This document shows positions 1 to 7,156 of a stretch of 64,000 nucleotides of DNA, piece after piece. Both the position numbers and the translations under genes were made by a program. Position 1 is the first letter of the stretch, and every line of letters starts with the position of its first letter. The notes beneath the pieces are model-generated. The model was not told where the DNA came from. It did no database searches and worked only from the letters and a program-made list of their open reading frames with translations. The DNA is taken from the NCBI GenBank assembly GCA_964348665.1, contig CAYGDP010000014.1, positions 1 through 64,000 on the forward strand. Direction: 5' to 3'. Origin of the DNA: CAYGDP01 sp964348665. Lineage in GTDB: Bacteria; Verrucomicrobiota; Verrucomicrobiia; Palsa-1439; CAYGDP01.

Positions 1-53
1 TTTATCAGCCAAGTCTATTGTTTCCTACTGTCCAGTTTTGGGGGAGCAGGTCA
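1..53. mobile_element. Candidate end of an IS3-type insertion sequence (partial)
   Basis: The PIN-toxin reading frame is lost exactly where the minus strand reads TGACCTGCTCCCCCAAAACT (about 53 down to 34), continuing with GGACAG. A TG...CA terminus followed by a C-run and 'AACTGGACA' resembles IS3-family terminal inverted repeats as I remember them. The rest of any element would lie left of the window, so no transposase, second end or target duplication can be checked. The call is inference from the terminus and from the gene break. Confidence 0.35.
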
Positions 54-153
54 GACGTAGTTGCTGTTCGAACTGCACGACACGATGGTAATCGGGATCG
101 TTGCGATTGAGGCGAGCGACGAAATAATAGGCATCCGCAAAGACATTACTCAT
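25..153 (-). pseudogene. PIN-domain toxin, truncated to its N-terminal 42 residues
   Basis: The start codon overlaps the antitoxin stop as ATGA (150-153), the usual arrangement in VapBC-like pairs. The translation begins MSNVFADAYYFVARLNRN, which matches the first strand of PIN ribonucleases ('VFxDxxxxxALLNxxD'), including the first acidic metal ligand, Asp7. PIN domains are normally about 130-150 residues. Here the frame ends at a stop at 25-27, and homology appears to be lost after 'QQLRL' near position 54, next to the candidate IS end. The protein would lack the remaining acidic active-site residues, so the toxin is probably dead. Confidence 0.6.
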
Positions 154-500
154 CGCTGACGATGTCCGTGGAGATATTGGTCGAGGTTTTTGGCCAAATC
201 AGCGGGTAGGCCTTCAATCTCCGCCGCTAATTCATCCATCTTTCGGTTGTAAGCCTCGACTTGTGCTTTCGTCGGTTGGCGAAGCGCTTTGCCTCGCGGC
301 AGCCAGCGACCGACACGCGGCTGTTGTTTATGCGTGCCGTGTAGGTAAAAATCATGGTTCGCAGCCAAGTCATCCGGCAAATCTTTGGCAATGCCGATGA
401 ATGGCCGCATAGTCTCGGCAAGAGTAGAACCGTTGCCGTTTTTCCTCTTCCCGCGAGTTGGTTTACCCGCCGCTGCAGAGGGATGACGGAGTGTCTTCAT
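150..500 (-). CDS. Antitoxin-like protein with two copies of the 'LPxDLAxNxDxYLHG' tail motif
   Basis: The 116-residue product contains 'FIGIAKDLPDDLAANHDFYLHGTHK' split over residues 34-58 and a second related stretch 'GLPADLAKNLDQYLHG' near the C-terminus. I recognise the LPxDLAxNHDxYLxG tail from small antitoxins encoded just before PIN toxins in PVC and other bacteria. A single copy is usual, so this protein looks like a duplication or fusion. It overlaps the truncated PIN gene by 4 bp and starts 9 bp after the glcF stop. It has its own promoter (509-537). It is expected to neutralise the toxin and repress the operon, but with a broken partner its present role is unclear. Confidence 0.55.
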   Translation of the reverse strand: MKTLRHPSAAAGKPTRGKRKNGNGSTLAETMRPFIGIAKDLPDDLAANHDFYLHGTHKQQPRVGRWLPRGKALRQPTKAQVEAYNRKMDELAAEIEGLPADLAKNLDQYLHGHRQR

Positions 501-508
501 TACGAGCC

Positions 509-537
509 ACTATACCGCAGTGTCTTTCGCGGCGCAA
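509..537 (-). promoter_or_regulatory. Sigma70-type promoter of the antitoxin gene, predicted leaderless
   Basis: On the minus strand TTGCGC (532-537), a 17-bp spacer and TATAGT (509-514) end 8 nt before the ATG at 500. The -10 box overlaps the glcF stop codon (510-512). Transcription would begin at or next to the start codon. Confidence 0.6.
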
Positions 538-1904
538 CCGCCGTTCTCCGTCAGAAAATCCGCAATGTGCACGACCCTTACTTGTGGTGCGGCTTTCTTC
601 AATCCAGCGCGGATTTGCAGCAAACAGCCGGGGTTGGTGGTGACGACGATTTGCGCGCCGGTGGCGAGGATGTTTTGGATTTTGCGCTGTTGCAATCGCT
701 CGGCCATTTCCGGTTCGGTCAGGTTGTAACTGCCCGCGCTGCCACAACATACGTCGGATTCGGGTAGTTCGACAAAGTTCTTTCCAGCGATGGCTTTGAT
801 CAGCTCGCGGGGCGGCTTGGAGATGCGCTGGGCATGACAGAGATGACAGGCGTCATGATACGTCACCTTAAATCCGAATATCGAATTTTGAATTTCGAAT
901 TCAGGTGTTTGAATTTTTGAATTTGTTTCGGATTTCGGATTTCGGATTTCGGATTTCTGGGCGGCAGTCGAAAGCACCCCAGGCGTGATGACCTCCACCA
1001 AGTCCTTTATTTTCGCACTAAATTCTTTTGCCCTGGCCGCCCAGCTTGGGTCATCCGCAAGCAATTTGTCATATTCCTTCAGTGTTGAACCGCAGCCAGC
1101 GGCGTTGATGATGATTTTGTCCACGTTGGATTTTTCGAAGACTTCGATGTTGTGGCGCGCGCATTCGCGTGCTGCATCGAGATTTCCGCTATGGGCGTAC
1201 AACGCGCCGCAGCATCCCTGGTCGCGTGGGGTGACCACGTCGTATCCAGCGCGGTTGAGCAGGTTCACGCTATTGGCGTTGGTGTCACCAAAGAAGACAC
1301 TTTGAACGCAACCGCTCACAAAGCCAACTTTTGGTGAGGTCGTTGAATCGTTGAATTGTCGAATTGTTGAATCGGCGGGTGAAAGTTCCGGCAAGGGCGT
1401 GGAATTGCATTTTTGGGGGACGAGCGCCATTGAGTCGCGGATGAATTTAGGCATGATTTTTTCCAAACCGATGGCGCGGAGGATTTTCACGGGCGCGAGC
1501 GCAAGTTTGGTTCGCCACGGGAATGGAAAGACCTGTTCGATGGCGATACGCCGGAGGAACGACTGAAATGGCGAGCGGGTATAATGTTTCTCGATGTGGT
1601 CGCGGGTGTGTTCGAGCAGTTCGCCGTATTGAACGCCACTGGGGCAGACGGCTTCGCAGGCGCGGCAACCCAGACAGAGATCAATATGCCGCACGGGAGC
1701 GTCGTCCAGCGCAAGCTTGCCTTCTTGCAGGGCGCGCATGAGATAGATGCGTCCGCGGGGCGAGTCGTTCTCGTTGCCAGTTTCGAGGTAGGTGGGGCAT
1801 GACGAAAGGCAAAGCCCGCAATGAATACAGGTGCGCGCGGCGGCATCGTCTAGGAAATACTGGGACGCTGGAGTGTTGGAGTGTTGGAGTGTTGCTGCGG
1901 TCAT
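510..1904 (-). CDS. glcF: Glycolate oxidase iron-sulfur subunit GlcF
   Basis: The 464-residue protein has two 4Fe-4S motifs near the N-terminus (C26-x2-C29-x2-C32-x3-C36-P and C77-x2-C80-x2-C83-x3-C87-P) followed by two cysteine-rich CCG-type domains ('GCCGALYAHSG' and 'HDACHLCHAQR...DVCCGSAGSYNL'). This is the GlcF architecture; it passes electrons from glycolate oxidation by GlcD/GlcE. It is the last gene of glcD-glcE-glcF on the minus strand. It is longer than E. coli GlcF (about 407) because three in-frame repeat tracts add residues: a TLQHSNTP tract at the N-terminus, 'DSTIRQFNDSTTS' in the middle and a KSEIRNPKSE-type tract before the second CCG domain. The frame is intact through all three, so the gene is probably functional. 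Confidence 0.93.
   Translation of the reverse strand: MTAATLQHSNTPASQYFLDDAAARTCIHCGLCLSSCPTYLETGNENDSPRGRIYLMRALQEGKLALDDAPVRHIDLCLGCRACEAVCPSGVQYGELLEHTRDHIEKHYTRSPFQSFLRRIAIEQVFPFPWRTKLALAPVKILRAIGLEKIMPKFIRDSMALVPQKCNSTPLPELSPADSTIRQFNDSTTSPKVGFVSGCVQSVFFGDTNANSVNLLNRAGYDVVTPRDQGCCGALYAHSGNLDAARECARHNIEVFEKSNVDKIIINAAGCGSTLKEYDKLLADDPSWAARAKEFSAKIKDLVEVITPGVLSTAAQKSEIRNPKSETNSKIQTPEFEIQNSIFGFKVTYHDACHLCHAQRISKPPRELIKAIAGKNFVELPESDVCCGSAGSYNLTEPEMAERLQQRKIQNILATGAQIVVTTNPGCLLQIRAGLKKAAPQVRVVHIADFLTENGGCAAKDTAV
871..957. repeat. AT-rich repeat tract in frame inside glcF, with GGATTTC x4
   Basis: Positions 930-957 are four perfect tandem copies of the heptamer GGATTTC. The preceding bases are degenerate versions built on 'GAATTTC/GAATTTTG'. 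On the coding strand the tract reads KSEIRNPKSETNSKIQTPEF and a few more residues, in a spot where GlcF proteins normally have only a short loop. Low-complexity heptamers like this are typically intergenic. Confidence 0.85.
1340..1376. repeat. GTTGAATCG-type repeat in frame inside glcF
   Basis: Repeats of GTTGAATCG/GTTGAATTG alternate here. The same family occurs in glcE (2417-2450) and between genes at 45723-45806. In glcF it encodes DSTIRQFNDSTTS. Confidence 0.8.
1870..1893. repeat. Octamer repeat GGAGTGTT x3 at the start of glcF
   Basis: Three perfect tandem copies lie at 1870-1877, 1878-1885 and 1886-1893. On the glcF strand (AACACTCC) they encode part of the N-terminus, ATLQHSNTPAS. A related ACTCCAACACTCCAT tract is in frame inside hpnG near 29525. 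Confidence 0.85.
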
Positions 1905-1917
1905 GGTTTTGATTTAT

Positions 1918-2003
1918 TTGCCACAAAAAACACGAAGAAACACAAAAGTATTTGTGCCCGCCAACCAACGTGGCGGGCAAACTTTTTCGTGCTTCTCGTG
2001 GCT
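1918..2003. repeat. Imperfect inverted repeat between glcE and glcF (GCCACAAAAA/CACGAAGAA family)
   Basis: The left arm GCCACAAAAAACACGAAGAA (1919-1938) pairs imperfectly with CTTTTTCGTGCTTCTCGTGG near 1982-2001. Between them is a small hairpin, CCCGCCAACCAACGTGGCGGG. The family recurs at 34715-34745, 35690-35712 and 38144-38170, and its TGGCGGG(C/T)AAACTTTTT part recurs at 35856-35875. Nothing else is seen in this gap. Confidence 0.75.
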
Positions 2004-2011
2004 AACGAAAT

Positions 2012-2932
2012 TCATTTTGGTAGCGAGGGAAGAATGGCTTTTGGATCATATGCATCTTTAACGCGTTGCATCAATTTTGTAGGCCGACTCTGCGAGTCGG
2101 CGGTCGAATCATTCGCTACAATGTCATTCCCGCCGCGATACCAAATGATACCATTGCCCGCGCGGCAAACAAATGGAATCACAGAATTGGTGGCACAGGC
2201 TTGCCCGCCAAGGTGGGCGTCCCTGCCTGTGATTTGCTCTATTGCCTCACAAACCTTGCTTGGCAGTACGGAGAGCTTTCGCGCTTCCTTACTATCCTGC
2301 ATTGCCCAGAAACGCGCGTCGTGGTCAAGATTCGATGACTGGCTGATGCCGAGCCTGCTTACCTCGCCGAGCTGCCAGTCCACTTCCTCGCGCGTGCCGG
2401 CGAAGCCGAGGACGACGTTGAATCGTTGAATGGTTGAATCGTTGGATCGGGATTCAAGATTGTGCAGGTCGAGGACGATGGGCGTGAGCGGAGAGTCGAG
2501 TATCTTCTCGGTGACCTCTGCGGCCTCTCTGAGAGACGAACAGTTACGCTTTACGAATTGCTCGGCTTCGGGCAATGGACGGAGCTTGAAGGTCGCCTCG
2601 AGAATCGTGCCGAGACTTCCGCGACTGCCAACGAAAAGCTTGCAGAGGTCATATCCCGCGACGTTTTTGACAACCTTGCCTCCGGCCTTAATTTCGCTGC
2701 CATCGGCGAGCCTAACGCGAATGCCGAGGAGATAGTCGCGGATTGTGCCGTAGCCAAAGCGGCGCGGGCCGCTCTCGTTGTTGGCGATCATCGCCCCGAT
2801 GGTAAGCCGTTCGGGTCGTGAGGGATCAATCGGCAGCCATTGGCCTCGCCGCGTGAGTTCCGCTTGCAACGCCGCGAGCGTTGTCTCCGCCGCGACCGTT
2901 GCGGTCATATCTTCTGGTGCGTGCTCGATTTT
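2012..2932 (-). CDS. glcE: Glycolate oxidase FAD-binding subunit GlcE, short N-terminus
   Basis: The sequence 'TTLAALQAELTRRGQWLPIDP...TIGAMIANNESGPRRFGYGTIRDYLLGIRVRLADG...VVKNVAGYDLCKLFVGSRGSLGTI' across residues 16-130 is the FAD_binding_4 core of GlcE. The product feeds electrons from glycolate to GlcF. I start it at MKIEHAPEDMTAT (2932), giving 306 residues; GlcE proteins are usually 350-400 and begin with an additional FAD-binding segment that is missing here. The bases just upstream belong to a GACCGCGAAAAACGCG repeat, which may have replaced the original 5' end. Three in-frame repeat tracts lie further downstream (2079-2105, 2190-2233, 2417-2450). A longer frame back to 3022 exists but its extra residues are repeat-derived. 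Confidence 0.85.
   Translation of the reverse strand, partial: KIEHAPEDMTATVAAETTLAALQAELTRRGQWLPIDPSRPERLTIGAMIANNESGPRRFGYGTIRDYLLGIRVRLADGSEIKAGGKVVKNVAGYDLCKLFVGSRGSLGTILEATFKLRPLPEAEQFVKRNCSSLREAAEVTEKILDSPLTPIVLDLHNLESRSNDSTIQRFNVVLGFAGTREEVDWQLGEVSRLGISQSSNLDHDARFWAMQDSKEARKLSVLPSKVCEAIEQITGRDAHLGGQACATNSVIPFVCRAGNGIIWYRGGNDIVANDSTADSQSRPTKLMQRVKDAYDPKAILPSLPK
2079..2105. repeat. Hairpin repeat (GTAGGCCG family) in frame inside glcE
   Basis: CCGACTC (2084-2090), loop TGC and GAGTCGG (2094-2100) form a perfect 7-bp stem, flanked by GTAGG and CGGTCG. It encodes ADSQSRPTK near the GlcE C-terminus. A related element with the same GTAGGCCG edge lies at 34582-34644. Confidence 0.8.
2190..2233. 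repeat. Nested hairpin repeat in frame inside glcE
   Basis: Outer arms CACAGGC (2194-2200) and GCCTGTG (2225-2231) enclose TTGCCCGCC / GGTGGGCG. The insert encodes ITGRDAHLGGQACATN. The shape is that of a mobile or expanding hairpin repeat and not of a conserved GlcE segment. Confidence 0.75.
2417..2450. repeat. GTTGAATCG-type repeat in frame inside glcE
   Basis: Four degenerate copies of GTTGAATCG are read in frame as SNDSTIQRFNV. Compare the same family in glcF at 1340-1376. Confidence 0.75.
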
Positions 2933-2935
2933 CAT

Positions 2936-3037
2936 TTGTTTAGACCGCGAAAAACGCGAAAGGGCAGAGAATTCGATGGGACACCGATGAAATTGTAGCG
3001 GTCGGAAATGGTCGGCGCTCATAGAGCGCCGCTACAG
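2936..3037. repeat. Two repeat elements between glcD and glcE
   Basis: Positions 2942-2962 are of the GACCGCGAAAAACGCGAAA family. Positions 3014-3030 form the hairpin GGCGCTC-ATA-GAGCGCC, followed by GCTACAGAT. The hairpin at 11947-11969 has the same layout with a compensatory C-to-G/G-to-C change in the stem. Confidence 0.8.
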
Positions 3038-3070
3038 ATTCGTGTATATTGGCGTACATTGGCGGTTTCA

Positions 3071-4525
3071 TCATGCGGCGATTTGTTTCTTCGGTGCGAA
3101 ATCGGCGCAGCGTTTGCTTCCGGGGAAAATTTTGTGCGGGTTGCACCGACCGTCGGGGTCGAAACATCGGCGCAGCGCTTTCATGGCTTCGAGGTCGTCT
3201 TTCGTAAACATCTTTTCCATGAAATCAATCTTCTCCACGCCGATACCGTGCTCGCCCGTAACGCTACCGCCGAGGCGGACGCATTCCTCGAGAATGTCAT
3301 TGCCCGCAGCAACGGCTTTCTTGGTCTGCGCCGGGTCGCGATCGTCGAAGAGAACGAGCGGATGGATGTTGCCATCGCCGGCATGGAAAACGTTGGGAAT
3401 ACGCAGGCCGTATTTCTCGCTGGTGGCACGGATGAAACGCATGATGTCAGGCAGTTTGCTGCGCGGCACAACGCCATCTTGGGTGATGAAACTTGGGCTA
3501 AGGCGACCGATCGCGCCGAACGCGCGTTTGCGGCATTTCCAAAGTAGCTGGCGCTCGTCCTCGGTCTTGGCAACACGCACTTCGCGGGCGTGATTCTTTT
3601 TGCAAATCTCGATCACCCGCTCGGCCTGTCGGTCGAGACCCGCGGCGAGGCCGTCGAGTTCGACGATCAATACTGCGCCGGCATCGAGCGGAAACCCGAA
3701 TTTATAGGCGGCCTCGACGGCTTGGGTGATGAGTTGGTCCATCATTTCCAGCGCGCCAGGTACGATTCCCGCGGCGATGATGTCGCTAACGGTTTGGCTG
3801 GCATCGTCCACGCTCTCGAAAATGCCAAGCATGGTTTTGTAGGCTTGCGGCGCGCGAATCAATTTCACCAGCACGCGGGTGACGACGCCAAACATCCCCT
3901 CGCTACCGATCACCGCGCCGCGCAAGTCGTAGCCGTCCACGTCCTCGCCGCCGTCAGGTTTTGTTCCCAGCCAGACGACTTCGCCATCAGGCAAAACCAT
4001 CTCGAACCCGAGGATGTGATTGGTGGTGACGCCATATTTTAATGTGTGTGGTCCGCCGCTATTGGTCGCAACGTTGCCGCCGATCGTACAAGCGGGTTGG
4101 CTGGACGGATCGGGTGCGTAGAGCAACCCTTTCGGTGCGACAGCCTTGGTGATCCAAGCATTGACGCAGCCTGCCTCGACTAACGCGCGCCGGTTACGAT
4201 AATCCACATCGAGAATTCTGGTCATGCGCGTCAACGCGATCATGATGCCGCCGCCCACAGGCAAAACAGCGCCACTCAGGCTAGTGCCCGCCCCGCGCGG
4301 GATGAAAGGAATTTTACGCTCGGCACAGAGTTTGACCACTGCAACCACTTCTTCTGTGGTGCGTGGCAGCACAACCACATCGGGCGCAAACTTCTCCAGC
4401 GTGTACGCGTCGCACTCGTATACGGCCAGTTCGTCGGCCGTCGCGATCACGCCCTCGTCGCCGACGATGGCGCGAAGCTGCTCCAAGAAGCGCAGATTGA
4501 CAGGAGATTCACGCGCCTTTAGCAT
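3071..4525 (-). CDS. glcD: Glycolate oxidase subunit GlcD (FAD-linked)
   Basis: The 484-residue protein shows the FAD_binding_4 signature ('PRTTEEVVAVVKLCAERKIPFIPRGAGTSLSGAVLPVGGGI' over about residues 60-100, 'CTIGGNVATNSGGPHTLKYGVT') and the FAD-linked oxidase C-terminal domain ending '...GSVTGEHGIGVEKIDFM...PDGRCNPHKIF'. It oxidises glycolate (or a related 2-hydroxyacid) to glyoxylate with GlcE and GlcF encoded just downstream. The start at MLKARESP was chosen because the longer open frame runs antisense into the aminotransferase gene. A TAGCTT box ends 7 nt before this start but has no good -35. The neighbouring glyoxylate aminotransferase supports glycolate as substrate over D-lactate. 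Confidence 0.93.
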   Translation of the reverse strand: MLKARESPVNLRFLEQLRAIVGDEGVIATADELAVYECDAYTLEKFAPDVVVLPRTTEEVVAVVKLCAERKIPFIPRGAGTSLSGAVLPVGGGIMIALTRMTRILDVDYRNRRALVEAGCVNAWITKAVAPKGLLYAPDPSSQPACTIGGNVATNSGGPHTLKYGVTTNHILGFEMVLPDGEVVWLGTKPDGGEDVDGYDLRGAVIGSEGMFGVVTRVLVKLIRAPQAYKTMLGIFESVDDASQTVSDIIAAGIVPGALEMMDQLITQAVEAAYKFGFPLDAGAVLIVELDGLAAGLDRQAERVIEICKKNHAREVRVAKTEDERQLLWKCRKRAFGAIGRLSPSFITQDGVVPRSKLPDIMRFIRATSEKYGLRIPNVFHAGDGNIHPLVLFDDRDPAQTKKAVAAGNDILEECVRLGGSVTGEHGIGVEKIDFMEKMFTKDDLEAMKALRRCFDPDGRCNPHKIFPGSKRCADFAPKKQIAA

Positions 4526-4579
4526 CCATGCCAAGCTATTCAAAACCAATGCCAAAGTCGAGCAAACAGCCAAGAAAGC

Positions 4580-4608
4580 TTGAACTCCGAACGGTTTCCC
4601 GCTACTTC
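4580..4608 (+). promoter_or_regulatory. Promoter of the glyoxylate aminotransferase gene, predicted leaderless
   Basis: TTGAAC (4580-4585), a 17-bp spacer and TACTTC (4603-4608) end 8 nt before the ATG at 4617. Confidence 0.55.
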
Positions 4609-4616
4609 TTTCTGCG

Positions 4617-5735
4617 ATGCAAATTCCGCAACAATTTGAGCCGCCGAAACGCCTTCTCATGGGGCCGGGACCGAGCAACGTCGCGCCATCGGTGTATACC
4701 GCGATGGCCAAATCGCAGGTCGGACATCTCGACCCGACATTCGTCAAGCTGATGGATGAGATCAAAGGGATGCTGCGTGTGGTTTTCCAGACGCAGAACG
4801 AAATGACCTTTCCCGTCAGCGGCACGGGCAGCGCGGGGATGGAGTTTTGTTTCGTCAATTTGATCGAACCGGGTGACGAAGTGGTGATCGGCGTCAACGG
4901 CGTTTTTGGCGGACGAATGTGCGACGTGGCGGAACGTTGTGGCGCGCGAGTGACGAAAGTCGAAGCGCCTTGGGGACGCATCATCGAAGCGCAACAAATC
5001 GCCGATGCGCTTGCAAAAGTTTCCAAACCGAAACTGGTTGCGGTGGTGCACGCCGAAACTTCGACGGGCGCGCTGACACCCGTGGAAGAAATTTCGAAAT
5101 TCGCGCACGCGGCAGGCGCGATGCTGCTGCTCGACACGGTCACATCGCTCGGCGGTTGTCCTGTGAAACTGGACGAGTGGCAGGTAGACGCGGTCTATAG
5201 CGGCACGCAGAAATGTTTAAGTTGTCCGCCGGGGCTTTCGCCGGTGTCGTTTAGCAAACGCGCGATGGAAGTGGCGACGAAACGAACCAAGAAAGTTCAG
5301 AGTTGGTATCTCGACGTGAATTTGCTGTCAGGTTATTGGGGACAAGACCGCGTGTATCATCATACCGCGCCGATCTCAATGAACTACGCGCTGCACGAGG
5401 CACTGCGGCTGGTATTGCTAGAAGGATTGGAAGAACGGTTCCAGCGCCATCGAGAAAATCATCTCGCGCTCAAGCGGGGGCTGGAAGCAATAGGCTTGAA
5501 AATTGCCTCGCAGGAAGGTCATCAACTTTGGCAGCTCAACACCGTCACCGTCCCCGAAGGCGTGGACGAAGCTGCCGTGCGAAAGCGGCTGTTGAATGAG
5601 TTCAACATCGAAATTGGCGCGGGTCTCGGTCCGTTGAAGGGACAAATCTGGCGGGTGGGTTTGATGGGCGAGACGAGCAAGCCCGAACACGTGCAAACGT
5701 TTCTCGGCACACTGAAAAAAATCCTCGCTCGCTGA
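4617..5735 (+). CDS. Alanine/serine-glyoxylate aminotransferase (class V, PLP)
   Basis: The 372-residue protein matches the AGXT family over its whole length: 'LLMGPGPSNVAPSVYTAM', 'PVSGTGSAGMEF', 'VHAETSTGALTPVEEISKFA', 'LLLDTVTSLGG' with the PLP-contacting Asp, and 'YSGTQKCLSCPPGLSPVSFS', where the Lys forms the Schiff base. It should transaminate glyoxylate to glycine with alanine or serine as donor. It is divergent from glcDEF with only 91 bp between starts, so together they form a glycolate-to-glyoxylate-to-glycine route. Which amino donor is used cannot be decided from the sequence. PucG-like ureidoglycine aminotransferase is a less likely alternative because no purine-degradation genes are nearby. 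Confidence 0.9.
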   Translation: MQIPQQFEPPKRLLMGPGPSNVAPSVYTAMAKSQVGHLDPTFVKLMDEIKGMLRVVFQTQNEMTFPVSGTGSAGMEFCFVNLIEPGDEVVIGVNGVFGGRMCDVAERCGARVTKVEAPWGRIIEAQQIADALAKVSKPKLVAVVHAETSTGALTPVEEISKFAHAAGAMLLLDTVTSLGGCPVKLDEWQVDAVYSGTQKCLSCPPGLSPVSFSKRAMEVATKRTKKVQSWYLDVNLLSGYWGQDRVYHHTAPISMNYALHEALRLVLLEGLEERFQRHRENHLALKRGLEAIGLKIASQEGHQLWQLNTVTVPEGVDEAAVRKRLLNEFNIEIGAGLGPLKGQIWRVGLMGETSKPEHVQTFLGTLKKILAR

Positions 5736-5739
5736 ATTG

Positions 5740-7146
5740 CTACGCGATGATTTCCTTCTGAACGATGCCGCTGACGTTGGTGAGGCGGAAATCGCGTCCG
5801 GCATACCGGTAGGTGAGTTTTTCGTGGTCGAGACCCAGTAGTGACAGGATCGTGGCGTGCAAATCCGGGATGGCTACTTTTTTGTCCACGGCTTCGTAGC
5901 CGTAATCGTCGCTCGTGCCATAGCTTAGGCCGCCTCGGACTCCGCCGCCAGCCATCCAGATGGTAAAGGCTTTATTGTTATGGTCGCGTCCGTCGTTTCC
6001 CTGACTATGCGGCGTGCGTCCAAATTCTCCAGCCCAGATGACCAAGGTATCTTTGAGCAAGCCGCGCTGGCGCAGGTCGGTAAGCAGCGCAGCGATGGGG
6101 CCGTCCACGGCGCGCGAATTCTGGGAAAGCGCATTTTCGAGGTTGTTGTGATGGTCCCAATTGCCATGGCTGACTTCCACGAACCGCACGCCGGCTTCCA
6201 CAAACCGCCGCGCGAGCAGGCATTTGCGTCCGAAATCGTCCGTCGTCTGTCCAAAACCCTGCCCAATGCCATAGAGTTTCATCGTCGCTTCCGATTCCTT
6301 CGACAAATCCATAACCTTGGGCATTTCACTTTGCATTTTAAATGCCAGTTCATAGGATTCGATCACACCGTCAATCTCCGGGTTGTGAGGATCGCGATGA
6401 AGCGCGTCCCGATTGAGATTTTGGACCAAATCCAACTCATTCTTTTGGGCGGCGGAGTTGAGCGACGAAGAAAGATTTTTAATCGGTTCACCCGACATTT
6501 GGCGGTTATCCGCGCCGATGCGTTCACCCTGATAGATGGCGGGCAAGAATGCACTGCCGTAATTCTGCGCGCCACCGGATTGCGAGGGTGGGGTGATGGT
6601 GATGAAACCGGGGAGGTTTTCATTTTCCGAGCCGAGTCCATAGAGCGTCCAAGCACCCAGGGATGGGCGGACGAACTGAAAATTGCCGGTATGCATCTTG
6701 AGGAACGCCTGCGGATGATTGGGGATATCGGTTTGCATCGAGCGAATGAGGCACAGTTCGTCGGCGTGTTTGGCGACATTGGGAAATAACTCGCTGATTC
6801 GCAGCCCGCTTTGGCCGTGCGGCTTGAATTCCCACTTCGATCCGAGCAATTTTGTCCCCGGTCGTTTCCCTACTTTGCCGGCGTCGGCCGCCAGTTTTGG
6901 TTTGTAATCGAATGTGTCCACGTGGGACGGTCCGCCGCGCATGCAAAAGAAAATCACCCGTTTGGCGCGCGCGCGAAAGTGCGGTGACCGCGGCGCAAGC
7001 GGATTGGATGCATCAGCGATCGCGCGAGCTGTGGCGAGGCTGGAAAACGCGACATAACCGAAGCCGAGCGCGAGCTTCGAGAGCATATCGCGCCGCGTGT
7101 ACAGCGGCATCGTGTTGTTGCATTGGCAGAATGAATCGTGGTTCAT
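5740..7146 (-). CDS. DUF1501 family exported protein
   Basis: The 468-residue protein begins with a Tat-like signal (about residues 17-50: 'YTRRDMLSKLALGFGYVAFSSLATA') and then shows the DUF1501 features typical of PVC bacteria: 'VIFFCMRGGPSHVDTFDYKP', 'IRSMQTDIPNHPQAFLKMHTG', 'EVSHGNWDHHNNL' and 'VIWAGEFGRTPHSQGNDGRDHNNKAFTIWMAGGGV'. The fold is related to alkaline phosphatase/sulfatase, but the family has no firmly assigned activity. It lies 10 bp after the PSCyt/DUF1549/DUF1553 gene on the same strand; the two families regularly occur as a pair, so they probably act together in the periplasm. Confidence 0.9.
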   Translation of the reverse strand: MNHDSFCQCNNTMPLYTRRDMLSKLALGFGYVAFSSLATARAIADASNPLAPRSPHFRARAKRVIFFCMRGGPSHVDTFDYKPKLAADAGKVGKRPGTKLLGSKWEFKPHGQSGLRISELFPNVAKHADELCLIRSMQTDIPNHPQAFLKMHTGNFQFVRPSLGAWTLYGLGSENENLPGFITITPPSQSGGAQNYGSAFLPAIYQGERIGADNRQMSGEPIKNLSSSLNSAAQKNELDLVQNLNRDALHRDPHNPEIDGVIESYELAFKMQSEMPKVMDLSKESEATMKLYGIGQGFGQTTDDFGRKCLLARRFVEAGVRFVEVSHGNWDHHNNLENALSQNSRAVDGPIAALLTDLRQRGLLKDTLVIWAGEFGRTPHSQGNDGRDHNNKAFTIWMAGGGVRGGLSYGTSDDYGYEAVDKKVAIPDLHATILSLLGLDHEKLTYRYAGRDFRLTNVSGIVQKEIIA

Positions 7147-7156
7147 GGCTCACCTC

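Noticed and set aside
871..957. GGATTTC heptamers as a CRISPR array
   Set aside because: Units are contiguous, without spacers, and lie in a coding frame.
4526..5143. N-terminal extension of GlcD by about 200 residues
   Set aside because: It runs antisense through the aminotransferase gene, and its sequence matches no GlcD; MLKARESP is the natural start.
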